Assembly: GCA_017430455.1 (NCBI GenBank)
Contig: JAFRMX010000001.1
Span: 1-64,000 of the forward strand
Direction of reading: 5' to 3'
DNA from: Oscillospiraceae bacterium
GTDB taxonomy: Bacteria; Bacillota; Clostridia; Oscillospirales; Oscillospiraceae
Length of the DNA: 64,000 nt
Position numbers and translations under genes: made by a program
The notes under the pieces: model-generated
What the model was told of the DNA's origin: nothing
The model's input: only the letters and a program-made list of their open reading frames with translations
Database searches by the model: none
In this document: piece by piece, positions 24,840 through 38,107 of the stretch
Layout of the letters: each line of letters opens with the position of its first letter
How positions within the stretch are numbered: the first letter of the stretch is position 1

Positions 24840-25712
24840 ATGAAAAGAGTAATCACATTTATACTGGTTTTCTGCCTGCTTGCGTCACTTGGTTCCGCTT
24901 TCGCTGACTCAAGCGGATCAAGAGCTGTAATCGGAGCGGATCTCACTGACGAGCAGGTTACGGCAGTTTATTACTGGTTTGGCATAGACAGAGGTTCTGT
25001 TCCGGAAATGGTCATGACAAATACAGAAGAGCGCTATTATCTGGAAAATCTTGTGGAGGACGGTAAGATCGGTACAAGATCCATATCCAGCGTTTATATT
25101 CAGATACTGGAAGAAGGCTCCGGTGTACAGGTCGAAACTCATAATATCAATTACTGTACAGAACAGAACTATGCAGCAGCATTGACAACAGCAGGTGTAA
25201 AAAATGCAAAGGTCATTGTGGCTGCCCCGTTTGAAGTCTCCGGAACTGCGGCTCTGGCAGGAGTTTATAAAGCGTATGAGGAAATAACAGGCAAAGAGCT
25301 CGATGAAAATGCAAAGCTTATCTCAACACAAGAGCTGATTATAACAAGCGAATTGACAGAACAGCTCGGTAATGCAGATACCGGAGAGCTTGTAAACGCT
25401 CTTCTGGAGCTCATGTCTGAAACGAAAGACTGGACTGATGAACAGCTCTCTGCCGAGATCCGTGCATTTGCCAGAGAAAACGGTTATGAACTCAGTGATG
25501 ATGAAGTGGAATTGGTTCTGCGCCTGTACCACAGTCTGGAAGGCCTCGACAGTAAAGCTCTTGCAGAAAAGATAGATTCCGCAAAAAAGACTATTCAGAA
25601 TGTGGCAGAGGCCAAAGAAAAAGCCGGAGAAACAGTAGAAAAAGCCAAAAGCATTTTCTCCGCTATCGGCAGTTTCTTCAATAAAATAGCTTCATTCTTC
25701 AAAAAGAGCTGA
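24840..25712 (+). CDS. DUF1002-family secreted protein (YpuA-like)
   Basis: 290 residues with a clear signal peptide (1-22, VITFILVFCLLASLGSAFA, cleavage near ADSSG). The body shows DUF1002 features: VIGADLTDEQ, YYLENLV, SSVYIQILEEGSGVQVE and the long central VIVAAPFEVSGTAALAGVYKA block. A charged helical region (about 180-285) ends in a short hydrophobic SIFSAIGSFFNKIASFF patch. B. subtilis YpuA is a homologue of unknown function at the cell surface. ATG at 24840 behind AAAGGAG. Monocistronic. Confidence 0.88.
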   Translation: MKRVITFILVFCLLASLGSAFADSSGSRAVIGADLTDEQVTAVYYWFGIDRGSVPEMVMTNTEERYYLENLVEDGKIGTRSISSVYIQILEEGSGVQVETHNINYCTEQNYAAALTTAGVKNAKVIVAAPFEVSGTAALAGVYKAYEEITGKELDENAKLISTQELIITSELTEQLGNADTGELVNALLELMSETKDWTDEQLSAEIRAFARENGYELSDDEVELVLRLYHSLEGLDSKALAEKIDSAKKTIQNVAEAKEKAGETVEKAKSIFSAIGSFFNKIASFFKKS

Positions 25713-25746
25713 AAAAGAAGAGTACCGTTCGGTACTCTTCTTTTTC
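25711..25746. terminator. Bidirectional terminator between DUF1002 gene and GH2 gene
   Basis: A perfect 16-base inverted repeat (25711-25726 / 25731-25746) with loop GTTC and flanking A and T runs. It serves both converging genes. Confidence 0.92.
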
Positions 25747-27448
25747 ATATCTCAATAATTCTTTTTACAACTTCCGGAGCAAGTTTCATTTTGCGCCGGT
25801 CATAGGTGACGAGACCGTTTATTTCATCCTCCACGTCGCTCAACTGAGTGTAAATGCATCCGGCCAAACCTTCTTTTACTGCAGGTTTTATCTGTTCTTC
25901 ATAAAGCTCTTTCAGTTCGAATTCAAGCTCCGCAGCAGAATCCGTTCTCTTGTATCCAAATTCTTTGTTGCTGTACATGTGTCCCTGTATTGCCTGGGCA
26001 TAGCCTCCGAACTCGGAAAGGACAACAGCTCTTCCATATTGGTCAGGTTTGAATCTGTATTTTTTGAAATAAACATGAAGGCTCTTGAAATCTCCTGCAT
26101 GCCTGTCATGCCAGCCTGAGGCGTGATCCACTGTTCTTGAACTGTCCATGGACATGATATAATCACATATCTTAGCCGCGTCAAATTGTCCCCAGCCTTC
26201 ATTAAAAGGAACCCAGGCTGCTATACAGGGGACATTGTAGAGGCAGTTGATCATACTGCCTATTTCTTTTATGAATTCTTCTCTGCTTTCAGCGCTTCCT
26301 CTTCCAGAAGCTGAATAGTTTCCGTCTCCGCTGTTTGATCCGAAAACGACAGGCGCAGTATTTCTCAAAGAAGCAAAATCTCTGCTGCCCCCCGAAGACA
26401 TATCCTGCCAGACAAGCATTCCGATTCTGTCACAGTGGTAATACCATCTCAGCGGTTCAATTTTCATATGCTTTCTGAGCAAATTGAAGCCCATTGTCTT
26501 TGCCATCGCAATGTCATAAACATAAGCCTCATCGCAGGGAGCAGTATACAGTCCGTCAGGCCAGTATCCCTGATCGAGAAGCCCGTTTAAGAAATAAGGT
26601 CTGTTATTCAGAAAGAATCTGGGAACTCCGTTTTCATCCTCTTCAACAGAATATTTCCTCATTGCAAAATAGCTGCTGACTGTATCATCACCGAACACCA
26701 CATCAAAATGATATAATTTGGGTGTTTCCGGTGACCATGGAATGAAGTCCGGTACAGGAATCCTTGCAGGCAGTTCGTAAGTGTTTTCTTCAAAAATTGC
26801 GACTGGTTTTATATCTTCACCTTCACAATCAGCATTGATAAAAACACAGGAATTGTCATATATAGGGTCAATCTTGAGAGATTTGATATATCCGGAAGCC
26901 GGAACTGATTCCATCCAGACAGTCTGCCATATACCGCTCTGGGCAGTATACCAGATCCCGCCGCGTTTCAGCCTCTGTTTGCCACGAGTGTGGTAGTTTC
27001 TATAATCCGACGCGTCTCTGACTCTGACTGTTATCTCAACCTCAAGTCCCCCGAGCAGGCTTTCAGATATCTCTGCCTCAAAAGGAAGATAACCTCCGAT
27101 ATGTGAAGCAACATGAAATCCGTTGACCCAGACATCAGCCTCCTGATCCACTGCTCCGAAATGCAGGATTACCTTATTCCCTTCAAATGACTCAGGAAGC
27201 CGAAAAGCCCTGTGATACCAGAGATAATCATTCGGTCCTACTTTTAAAGATACTCCCGAGAGTTGGGTTTCCGGAGAAAACGGGACTGTTATCGTGCCAT
27301 CGTATTGCGTAGGCTGCTTTGTGGTTTTTGTGATCGAATAGTCCCATGGTCCGTTTAAACTGACCCATCCTTCCCTGACCATCTGAGGACGGGGATAATC
27401 GCCATGCGGGCATCCTTTATCTACATTTTTTGTCCAAGGTGTATTCAT
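25745..27448 (-). CDS. Glycoside hydrolase family 2 protein
   Basis: 567 residues, cytoplasmic (no signal peptide). N-terminal sugar-binding jelly roll (about 20-180, LNGPWDY, WYHRAFRLPE, GAVDQEADVWVNG), a short immunoglobulin-like domain, then the TIM barrel. The acid/base glutamate is in WVPFNEGWGQFD and the nucleophile in VVLSEFGGYA. Closest in layout to short GH2 enzymes without C-terminal domains; substrate (beta-glucuronide, galactoside or mannoside) is undetermined. It lies three bases after ybaB, exactly where recR is expected in Firmicutes, and has no visible Shine-Dalgarno site, so its expression probably depends on read-through and coupling from dnaX-ybaB. Confidence 0.88.
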   Translation of the reverse strand: MNTPWTKNVDKGCPHGDYPRPQMVREGWVSLNGPWDYSITKTTKQPTQYDGTITVPFSPETQLSGVSLKVGPNDYLWYHRAFRLPESFEGNKVILHFGAVDQEADVWVNGFHVASHIGGYLPFEAEISESLLGGLEVEITVRVRDASDYRNYHTRGKQRLKRGGIWYTAQSGIWQTVWMESVPASGYIKSLKIDPIYDNSCVFINADCEGEDIKPVAIFEENTYELPARIPVPDFIPWSPETPKLYHFDVVFGDDTVSSYFAMRKYSVEEDENGVPRFFLNNRPYFLNGLLDQGYWPDGLYTAPCDEAYVYDIAMAKTMGFNLLRKHMKIEPLRWYYHCDRIGMLVWQDMSSGGSRDFASLRNTAPVVFGSNSGDGNYSASGRGSAESREEFIKEIGSMINCLYNVPCIAAWVPFNEGWGQFDAAKICDYIMSMDSSRTVDHASGWHDRHAGDFKSLHVYFKKYRFKPDQYGRAVVLSEFGGYAQAIQGHMYSNKEFGYKRTDSAAELEFELKELYEEQIKPAVKEGLAGCIYTQLSDVEDEINGLVTYDRRKMKLAPEVVKRIIEI

Positions 27449-27451
27449 TTT

Positions 27452-27796
27452 TTAAAATGGGAAACCCATTCCCATACCGCCCTGAAGTTTGTTCATTGCC
27501 TCGCTCGTCTTGTCATCACATTCCTTGAGTGCGCCATTGACAGCGGCAAGTACCATGTCCTGAAGCATCTCGGTATCTTCAGGATCAACTACTTCAGGAT
27601 CTATTGTAATGCTCTCAAACTGTCTTGTTCCGAGAATAACAGCCTTGACGGCCCCTCCGCCGGCTGTAAACTCAAATTTAGAGGCTTCAAGCTCCTGTTG
27701 CATTTTCATAAATTCCTGCTGCATCTTTTGAGCCTGTTTCATCATATTCATCTGATTTCCGCCGCCATATCCGCCGCGGTAAGATCCTTTTGCCAT
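27452..27796 (-). CDS. ybaB: YbaB/EbfC nucleoid-associated protein
   Basis: 114 residues. An N-terminal Gly/Met/Gln-rich stretch leads into the coiled-coil arm (MMKQAQKMQQEFMKMQQEL) and the central beta sheet (KFEFTAGGGAVKAVILG). The fold is a tweezers-shaped dimer that binds DNA. It sits 23 bases downstream of dnaX as in most bacteria. The GMGMGFPF tail is typical of clostridial members. Confidence 0.93.
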   Translation of the reverse strand: MAKGSYRGGYGGGNQMNMMKQAQKMQQEFMKMQQELEASKFEFTAGGGAVKAVILGTRQFESITIDPEVVDPEDTEMLQDMVLAAVNGALKECDDKTSEAMNKLQGGMGMGFPF

Positions 27797-27819
27797 TTTT
27801 TACCTCCAGAGATTGATTT

Positions 27820-29385
27820 TTATATGAATTTTACTTCAGGAAACCTGGAAAGCTCTTTTATATTATGCACTGAAGAATTGGATGCTCCGTCTTTGGTAAC
27901 GCTTGCACTGATCTCTCTGCCGAGAACCCTGCTCGCAGCAGAAGATATCGCATCAGTTATCTCGGTCCGGTTAAGCTGCCCATACAGAAAATCATCCGTT
28001 ACGTTCAGTACCAGCGAATTGCCTTTTATCTCGGGAACAAATCGTGAATTATCGAATATCGATCTGGCTGACTGTTTAAGCCCGGGCATGAATATTGCTT
28101 TTATCTGCTCCCAAGGGTCTTCCAAGTCGCGTTGCTCTTCCTCTTTAACTTCTTTCCTTGTTTCATCGGTAAAAACTATATCAGCCTTCCCATTGCTTAA
28201 GACTTCAGAGTTCTCAGGAGCATCCGTGACTGTCAGGCGTTTTTCCTGCTTTATTTCATGCTTGACATCACAGGAGAGGGGAACTGATTCAGTTTTTTTT
28301 ACGGTTCCGACGTCTTCGCAAAGAGAAATAAGGCACAACTCAGCCTCTGTTTTCGGATTTTTGTCGGTTTTCATGATCCCGAGGCTTTTTTCGAGAAGCC
28401 CGGCATCCTTTATAAGCTCCGCTTTTTCCATTGAGTCCGCGAATTCTCTGAGTTCGGACACATTGCAGGAACTGCTCAGAATAGATTCAGACACTCCCGG
28501 AGCAATTTTAAGCAGCAGTACATCACGTATCAAAGCAGTAAGATCGGTTAAGAAAGCCGCAGGGTCTTTACCATTGCTCCATAGCCTGTTGAAATCTTCA
28601 ATAGCTTTTTGCGTTTTACCCTCTTTAATGCATTTGAGTGCAGAAACTATTTCCCTGTTTCCGGCCAACCCCAACACATCATAAACCGTATCTGTTGTAA
28701 TCGTTCCTGCAGAAGAGCACTGATCCAGCAGAGATATCGCGTCGCGCATCCCGCCCTCAGACAGTCTTCCCAACAGAGTTGCCGCATCAGATTGAAGCAT
28801 AAACCCCTCAGCGGAAGCTATCTTCATGAGCTGATCTGAAATGAGAGAGGTTTCTATTCTTTTGAAGCTGTGCTTCTGGCATCTGGATAGTATAGTGGCG
28901 GGAACCTTATTCAGTTCTGTAGTCGCCAGTATAAACATAAGATGTTCGGGCGGCTCTTCCATTATTTTCAGCAGGGCATTGAATGCCGAGTTTGAAAGCA
29001 TATGGACTTCATCTATTATATATACCCGTTTTCTCAACGACGCAGGAGAATATATAACTTCTTCGCGAAGAGATCTGACATCTTCAACTTTGCTGTTTGA
29101 AGCAGCGTCCATCTCAACTATATCAAGGGCAGTGCCTTCATCTATAGCACGGCAGGAGGCACACTTTCCGCACGGATTCCCGTTTTGCGGGTTCTCACAA
29201 TTGACTGCTTTGGCCAGGATTCTGGCACAAGTCGTTTTACCGGTCCCTCTCGTACCCACGAAAAGATAGGCATGGGAAAGTCTGCCGGTCTCGACCTGCT
29301 TTTTTAGAGTCCTTGTGATATGCTCCTGGCCCACGACCTCATCAAAAGTCTTCGGACGCCACTTGCGGTAAAGAGCCTGATACAT
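27820..29385 (-). CDS. dnaX: DNA polymerase III subunit gamma/tau
   Basis: 521 residues. Clamp-loader AAA+ ATPase: P-loop GTRGTGKTTCA (45-55), zinc module with four cysteines (CENPQNGNPCGKCASC), Walker B DEVHML, sensor-1 LATTELNK and arginine-finger SRCQ. Domain III and a divergent C-terminal tau-like part with LEDPWEQIKAIF follow. It loads the beta clamp on primed DNA. The ATG at 29385 follows GGAGATGAAGG directly after the SRP RNA gene. No slippery A-run for programmed frameshifting was noticed. Confidence 0.95.
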   Translation of the reverse strand: MYQALYRKWRPKTFDEVVGQEHITRTLKKQVETGRLSHAYLFVGTRGTGKTTCARILAKAVNCENPQNGNPCGKCASCRAIDEGTALDIVEMDAASNSKVEDVRSLREEVIYSPASLRKRVYIIDEVHMLSNSAFNALLKIMEEPPEHLMFILATTELNKVPATILSRCQKHSFKRIETSLISDQLMKIASAEGFMLQSDAATLLGRLSEGGMRDAISLLDQCSSAGTITTDTVYDVLGLAGNREIVSALKCIKEGKTQKAIEDFNRLWSNGKDPAAFLTDLTALIRDVLLLKIAPGVSESILSSSCNVSELREFADSMEKAELIKDAGLLEKSLGIMKTDKNPKTEAELCLISLCEDVGTVKKTESVPLSCDVKHEIKQEKRLTVTDAPENSEVLSNGKADIVFTDETRKEVKEEEQRDLEDPWEQIKAIFMPGLKQSARSIFDNSRFVPEIKGNSLVLNVTDDFLYGQLNRTEITDAISSAASRVLGREISASVTKDGASNSSVHNIKELSRFPEVKFI

Positions 29386-29405
29386 TAACCTTCATCTCCA
29401 AAAAT

Positions 29406-29702
29406 AAGGCTTTTGTCAAGACTGCACACCTCAATTTGAAACCGCCCCACATCCGGTACAATGGCAGCCTGCTCGGGTCCGGCTGCCTTGCGGCACACGG
29501 TATGCACCGCTTAATGCTGCTCGGTTCCCCGCCTGACATGGTTCACGGGATCCCGTTGCGCAAGACCGAACCTTCTACGCTGCTTACCATCGGCTGGCAA
29601 CACGGAGCTTATCCTCCGAAAGGAATTCATCCCTGCTATAGCGGATTGCAGGTTACAGGGCACCGCTGGCTCCCCGACTAGTGCAGCCTTAACAAAAGCC
29701 TT
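29406..29702 (-). ncRNA. ffs: Signal recognition particle RNA, long form with Alu domain
   Basis: The mature RNA is about 29419-29690 (roughly 270 nt). On the minus strand the conserved apical S-domain is readable: the GGTGCATACCG-type and GGTTCGGTCTTGCGCAACGG stretches, the symmetric loop GTCAGGCGGGGAACC, and GAGCAGCATTAAGCGG. The 5' Alu-domain region contains GGTGCCCTGTAACCTGCAATCC. The immediate flanks (29406-29427 and 29681-29702) pair over 22 bases with two G-U wobbles, extending the terminal helix. Position directly upstream of dnaX is the Firmicute norm. It guides co-translational membrane targeting with Ffh. Confidence 0.93.
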
Positions 29703-29716
29703 AAATCGTGAAAAGT

Positions 29717-29745
29717 ATTATACAGCAATAAGCCCTGTCTTGCAA
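29717..29745 (-). promoter_or_regulatory. Promoter of SRP RNA
   Basis: On the minus strand TTGCAA (29740-29745) and a consensus TATAAT (29717-29722) are separated by 17 bases, placing the transcript start near 29710, just before the 22-base terminal stem. The -35 box lies inside the hairpin at 29732-29771. Confidence 0.75.
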
Positions 29746-29771
29746 GTTAAAGATACATTGCAAGACAGGGC
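29732..29771. terminator. Hairpin behind the YozG-like regulator
   Basis: A perfect 14-base stem (29732-29745 / 29758-29771, GCCCTGTCTTGCAA) with a 12-base loop. It is positioned to end the minus-strand operon that stops at 29777, but the T-run after it is weak. It also overlaps the -35 box of the SRP RNA promoter. Confidence 0.6.
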
Positions 29772-29776
29772 CTGTT

Positions 29777-29971
29777 TTACTCCTCCCAGAACAATTCATC
29801 CAATGTCTTATCAAGTGCTTTGCAAATGGCCATGCAAAGATTGATGGTCGGGTTATAATCCCCCTTCTCTATGGCATTTATCGTCTGACGCGATACGCCG
29901 CAGAGATCTGCAAGCTGCTGCTGGGAATAATCTTTGCCTGCGCGGGCAGCTTTGAGTCTCAGGTTTTTCAT
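29777..29971 (-). CDS. Small XRE-family regulator (YozG type)
   Basis: 64 residues made of a single helix-turn-helix: YSQQQLADLCGVSRQTINAIEKGDYNP followed by LCMAICKALDKTLDELFW. This compact class is usually paired with a membrane protein whose expression it controls. Here that partner ends three bases upstream (29975), so both are one transcript. Probably an autoregulator. Confidence 0.9.
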   Translation of the reverse strand: MKNLRLKAARAGKDYSQQQLADLCGVSRQTINAIEKGDYNPTINLCMAICKALDKTLDELFWEE

Positions 29972-29974
29972 GAC

Positions 29975-30505
29975 TCAGTTCTCCTCCAGCCCGTTTCGCT
30001 TATCAACCAGCTGTTTGATAAGCAGTTCGGCTCCTACAGTCAGAAGCATTATGCATGCCATAAGGCTGATATACGGGAAAGACATGCTTTCCTGCTGTCT
30101 GTTTAACAGAGTCATAACTACCGGAATTGCATTCAGGAGCCCGCATACGACAAAAACGATTCCGTAGCGCCTGCGGTTATTGTTCAGCCCCCAATATGCA
30201 TCTTTCCAGATACAAATAGCCGAGAGAACGATGCAGGCTATAAAGATATTTCCAAAATGCAGATTATAGTTTTCAAAGGGCAGCGGGATCTCAGCCATTT
30301 CAATCAAAGCTGCAATTGCTTCGCAGATCATCATAGTATAGAAAGCAAATCTGTAAGCATCCCCGCGAACTTTGATCTGCCGCTCGTCATATTCTGTTTT
30401 GTACTTCTTATTGCTGTTTGCAAACCGGATAATAACAAAGGCTATAAAAAGCCCGACGAGAATACCTGCTGCCAGACCTGCGGAACGAATAATACTGGTG
30501 TTCAT
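29975..30505 (-). CDS. Polytopic membrane protein paired with YozG-type regulator
   Basis: 176 residues with about five membrane segments (approximately 7-28, 52-70, 82-98, 115-135 and 145-165). The first loop carries the YKTEYDERQIKVRGDAYRF motif, typical of the DUF2178-like family encoded next to small XRE regulators. Transport or sensor role unknown. The ATG at 30505 has an AAGGAGAT site. Confidence 0.8.
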   Translation of the reverse strand: MNTSIIRSAGLAAGILVGLFIAFVIIRFANSNKKYKTEYDERQIKVRGDAYRFAFYTMMICEAIAALIEMAEIPLPFENYNLHFGNIFIACIVLSAICIWKDAYWGLNNNRRRYGIVFVVCGLLNAIPVVMTLLNRQQESMSFPYISLMACIMLLTVGAELLIKQLVDKRNGLEEN

Positions 30506-30651
30506 AAGATGATCTCCTTAAAATGATTTTGTGAATACAATGTACACTATAAAAAATAATTTGTCAAGTGTTTTTTACATAAAGAATGAAATAAATTATA
30601 TTTAGTCAATTAGCAAGTGTTGTTTGAAGTCCAAGTCCAAAGACTGTCAAT

Positions 30652-30680
30652 AAAAAAAGGCCTTTCCAAATGGAAAAGCC
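30652..30680 (-). terminator. Terminator of the PPC-domain gene
   Basis: Stem about 30659-30668 / 30671-30680 (GGCTTTTCCA type on the minus strand) followed on the minus strand by seven T. Confidence 0.82.
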
Positions 30681-30704
30681 GGTAATGTTTTAAACGTGAT
30701 TATT

Positions 30705-31124
30705 TCAGAATTTCATAAGATTCAGACCGATCTCATCATTGAAACTGCGCTCGACGGTTCCTTCTATAACTGTTATTACCATTTCGCATGTGGCACTGAT
30801 ATGTCCTTCATTCAGATGCCCTCCGAACACCTCTCCTTTGTCGTTTCCGGCACTCAGATGAAGATGCGCATAAAACTCCCCGTCTTTTGTCGTGACTGTT
30901 CCGGTAAGTGAAACGATCTCAAAATACCCTTTAAAGCTGTTGGAATAATACTTCTTTTCATCTGTTTTGAATACTCCGACCGTAAAAGCGTTCAGCGCTC
31001 CGAGCGCAGAGACAGAAGCCAGGGATATGTGTTCCTTAAGACATACTGTTTTGAGTTGCTCCAGTATCTCCTCGCCTTTATCCATTCTTACTATGAGATG
31101 ATCATCGAAACGTTTGTACTCCAT
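30705..31124 (-). CDS. PPC/DUF296-domain DNA-binding protein
   Basis: 139 residues filled by one PPC (plants and prokaryotes conserved, DUF296) domain. Visible are LIVRMDKGEEILEQL, the SVSALGALNAFTVG core, and GEFYAHLHLSAGNDKGEVFGGHL with the conserved His-x-His and Gly-Gly-His metal/trimer residues. Plant homologues are AT-hook proteins; bacterial ones are trimeric, and their DNA role is assumed. It is monocistronic with a good terminator. Confidence 0.88.
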   Translation of the reverse strand: MEYKRFDDHLIVRMDKGEEILEQLKTVCLKEHISLASVSALGALNAFTVGVFKTDEKKYYSNSFKGYFEIVSLTGTVTTKDGEFYAHLHLSAGNDKGEVFGGHLNEGHISATCEMVITVIEGTVERSFNDEIGLNLMKF

Positions 31125-31164
31125 ATTATTTATTCCTTTCGTCTGTTTTCAACTAATATAGCAC

Positions 31165-31209
31165 AAAAAGAAAAGAACGGCAATTCTATCAGAATTACCG
31201 CTCTTTTCT
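31165..31209 (-). terminator. Terminator of tRNA-Ala
   Basis: A near-perfect 19-base stem (31169-31187 / 31191-31209), whose first base overlaps the tRNA CCA, followed by CTTTTTG on the minus strand. Confidence 0.85.
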
Positions 31210-31284
31210 GGTGGAGACGAAGAGGATCGAACTCTCGACCTTACGGATGCGAACCGTACGCTCTCCCAGCTGAGCTACGCCCCC
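31209..31284 (-). tRNA. tRNA-Ala (anticodon CGC)
   Basis: 76 nt with encoded CCA. The cloverleaf is complete: acceptor GGGGGCG/CGTCTCC with two G-U pairs, D-arm GCTCAGCTGGGAGAGC, anticodon stem TACGG/CCGTA with loop TTCGCAT (anticodon CGC reading GCG), and T-loop TTCGATC. The G-U pairs in the acceptor stem include the G3-U70 alanine identity element. Confidence 0.95.
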
Positions 31285-31341
31285 AAACGCGCTGTTATTA
31301 TAACACTATTTTTTTAAAAGTAAAGAAAAAGCTTTCGGATT

Positions 31342-31989
31342 TCAGTCGCTGATACTGTTATAAAAGAAATAAGCGAAAAGAAAGAGCAACGAAGCGCTGA
31401 TAAGTATCCCCCCGATAATATCCGTAAACCAGTGGACTCCGGAGAGGAATCTGAACAGTACAGTAATTGCAGCAAGCAATATGCCTGCGGCTGAAACAGG
31501 TTTGACATATCTGAACGGAAGCCTGGTCTCAAGCTGCATGATCGCAGATATGAAAACACAAACACTAAGCATGGTATGCGACGAAGGGAAAGAAGCTTCA
31601 AGTCCTTCATCAAGAATGACCGGTCTGTAGCTTATAACTACTTTTTCAAAAAATACATATACTGCAATAACCGCAATATAGAAAGCTCCGAGAATAAGAA
31701 TGTCCTTGTCAACAGCCTTTAAGCTTTTGCCTTTAATTATCTGGTAAAGACCGAAGGCGCCGAATGCGGCACAGATGAGAATGGCCAGATAACCGAGAAG
31801 CTCTGTAATTTTATAGAAGATATCGTTATAAACGATTCTTTCCGAGAAGAAACCGTTGATCTTCGCTAGTCCGACTTCAGTCCCTTGCGGACCGATTGCA
31901 TCTACACCAACAGTTTTTACGAGAAGAATAAGTATCAGGAATAAAACAAAACAGATACCGGAGCAGTATAAAGATTTTCTGCAGTTCAT
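31342..31989 (-). CDS. PAP2-family membrane phosphatase
   Basis: About 215 residues. The ATG at 31989 is chosen because the GGAGG site lies inside the four extra codons of the longer frame that starts with GTG at 32001. Six membrane segments. The three lipid-phosphatase motifs are KVVISYRP, FPSSHT and FLSGVHWFTDIIGG, with the catalytic histidines in the last two. Candidate roles are undecaprenyl-pyrophosphate or phosphatidate dephosphorylation at the outer membrane face. Confidence 0.9.
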   Translation of the reverse strand: MNCRKSLYCSGICFVLFLILILLVKTVGVDAIGPQGTEVGLAKINGFFSERIVYNDIFYKITELLGYLAILICAAFGAFGLYQIIKGKSLKAVDKDILILGAFYIAVIAVYVFFEKVVISYRPVILDEGLEASFPSSHTMLSVCVFISAIMQLETRLPFRYVKPVSAAGILLAAITVLFRFLSGVHWFTDIIGGILISASLLFLFAYFFYNSISD

Positions 31990-32160
31990 AAGGTCCTCCA
32001 CAGATAATGTTGCTTATGTAATTTAGCATAAACATGAACTTGCGTCAAATGCAATACTTCAAGCCCGTTTTTTTGTGCATTTTGACTAACACCTTCTGTT
32101 ATTATTGATTCATGCCAAAGCGGTTTTATGCAATAGTTCTATATTATTTTTCAAAAGCAG

Positions 32161-32189
32161 TTGATTTAATACATTCTCGGAAGTATAAT
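32161..32189 (+). promoter_or_regulatory. Promoter of gdhA
   Basis: TTGATT (32161-32166) and consensus TATAAT (32184-32189) are spaced by 17 bases, about 47 bases ahead of the gdhA ATG, which has a doubled GGAAGGAAGG ribosome site suggesting strong expression. Confidence 0.75.
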
Positions 32190-32208
32190 TGATGTGGTAA
32201 ACCCCTGA

Positions 32209-33582
<1,374 letters not shown>

Positions 33583-33614
33583 TACTTTAGTATTGCTATA
33601 AACAAACACAGAAG

Positions 33615-33646
33615 CTGCCGCCCATCACAGGGCGGCAGCCTTTTAT
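33615..33646 (+). terminator. Terminator of gdhA
   Basis: Perfect ten-base GC-rich stem (33615-33624 / 33631-33640) followed by CTTTTATT. Confidence 0.88.
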
Positions 33647-33653
33647 TCTATTC

Positions 33654-37189
<3,536 letters not shown>

Positions 37190-37217
37190 ATATGCTACCT
37201 CCTTTAATAATAAAATC

Positions 37218-37246
37218 ATTATATTTTAACATGCGCAATTTGCCAA
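37218..37246 (-). promoter_or_regulatory. Promoter of the glutathione peroxidase gene
   Basis: On the minus strand TTGGCA (37241-37246) and TATAAT (37218-37223) are 17 bases apart, about 28 bases before the start codon. Confidence 0.7.
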
Positions 37247-37324
37247 GATTTTTTATTGCAGCCTTATCGCATTTGCAACCCCGCTATGCTATAATTCAGT
37301 CATTCAGATCGAGGAGTTTTTGAC

Positions 37325-38107
37325 ATGAACATTCCTGAATACTGCTGTAATACAGGGCGGCAAAACGGAATACCTGTTGCCAGAGTCATCGACACGCTGG
37401 ACAGACTTCTCTCCAGAAACGACAAGGAGGGCGCCGAAAGGCACCTTAGATACTGGCGCGAAGAAGCCGTAAGGCTCGGCGACAAGCGCGGAGAACTCAG
37501 CGTAGTCGATGAGATGCTCGGTTTTTTCCGCCGCACCGGTAATAAAGAAAGCGCTCTGGAAGCAGTCCGGGCGGCTTTAACGCTCACGGAAGAAACAGGC
37601 ATTGAAGGCGGTCTATCTGCAGCCACGATCAGGCTCAACGCTGCAACCACTCTGAAAGCCTTCGGGAAGACGGAAGAAGCACTTCCTCTTTATGAGGCAG
37701 CTCTGAACGTCTACACTGGCACTCTTAATGAAAACGATCCGATATTTGCCGGTTTCTGGAACAACTACGCGCTTGCACTCTCCGACACCGGGAGGAAAGA
37801 AGAAGCGGAAGAAGCTTTTTTCAATGCCATATTCATCATGAAAAAAACTGAAAACGGCCTTCCAAATGCTGCAATATCATATCTGAATCTCGCGACCTTA
37901 TATGAGTCCATGGATGATCGGGATGAAAGCGATATATACACTTGCTTAAATGAGGCCGTACTTCTTTTTAAAGACCCGGAAACTGAGCGCGACGAAAAAT
38001 ACTATGACGCACTTTCAAAGTGTATATCCTCATTCAGATCTTACGGTTTGAATGAAGATGCAGCTGAATTTGAAGCGGAACTTAAGGAGTTTTATGAAAG
38101 GACTTGA
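37325..38107 (+). CDS. Tetratricopeptide-repeat protein
   Basis: 260 residues, all helical. At least four TPR-like units are visible (for example RLNAATTLKAFGKTEEALPL, WNNYALALSDTGRKEEAEEA and AISYLNLATLYESMDDRDES). It overlaps the following DUF4037 gene by 14 bases. TPR/DUF4037 pairs of this kind recur in Clostridia, so the TPR protein is probably the partner or scaffold of the nucleotidyltransferase-like protein. Confidence 0.82.
   Translation: MNIPEYCCNTGRQNGIPVARVIDTLDRLLSRNDKEGAERHLRYWREEAVRLGDKRGELSVVDEMLGFFRRTGNKESALEAVRAALTLTEETGIEGGLSAATIRLNAATTLKAFGKTEEALPLYEAALNVYTGTLNENDPIFAGFWNNYALALSDTGRKEEAEEAFFNAIFIMKKTENGLPNAAISYLNLATLYESMDDRDESDIYTCLNEAVLLFKDPETERDEKYYDALSKCISSFRSYGLNEDAAEFEAELKEFYERT

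Noticed and set aside
27404..28684. 426-codon plus-strand open frame opposite ybaB/dnaX
   Set aside because: dnaX and ybaB on the minus strand are unmistakable, so this is a shadow frame.
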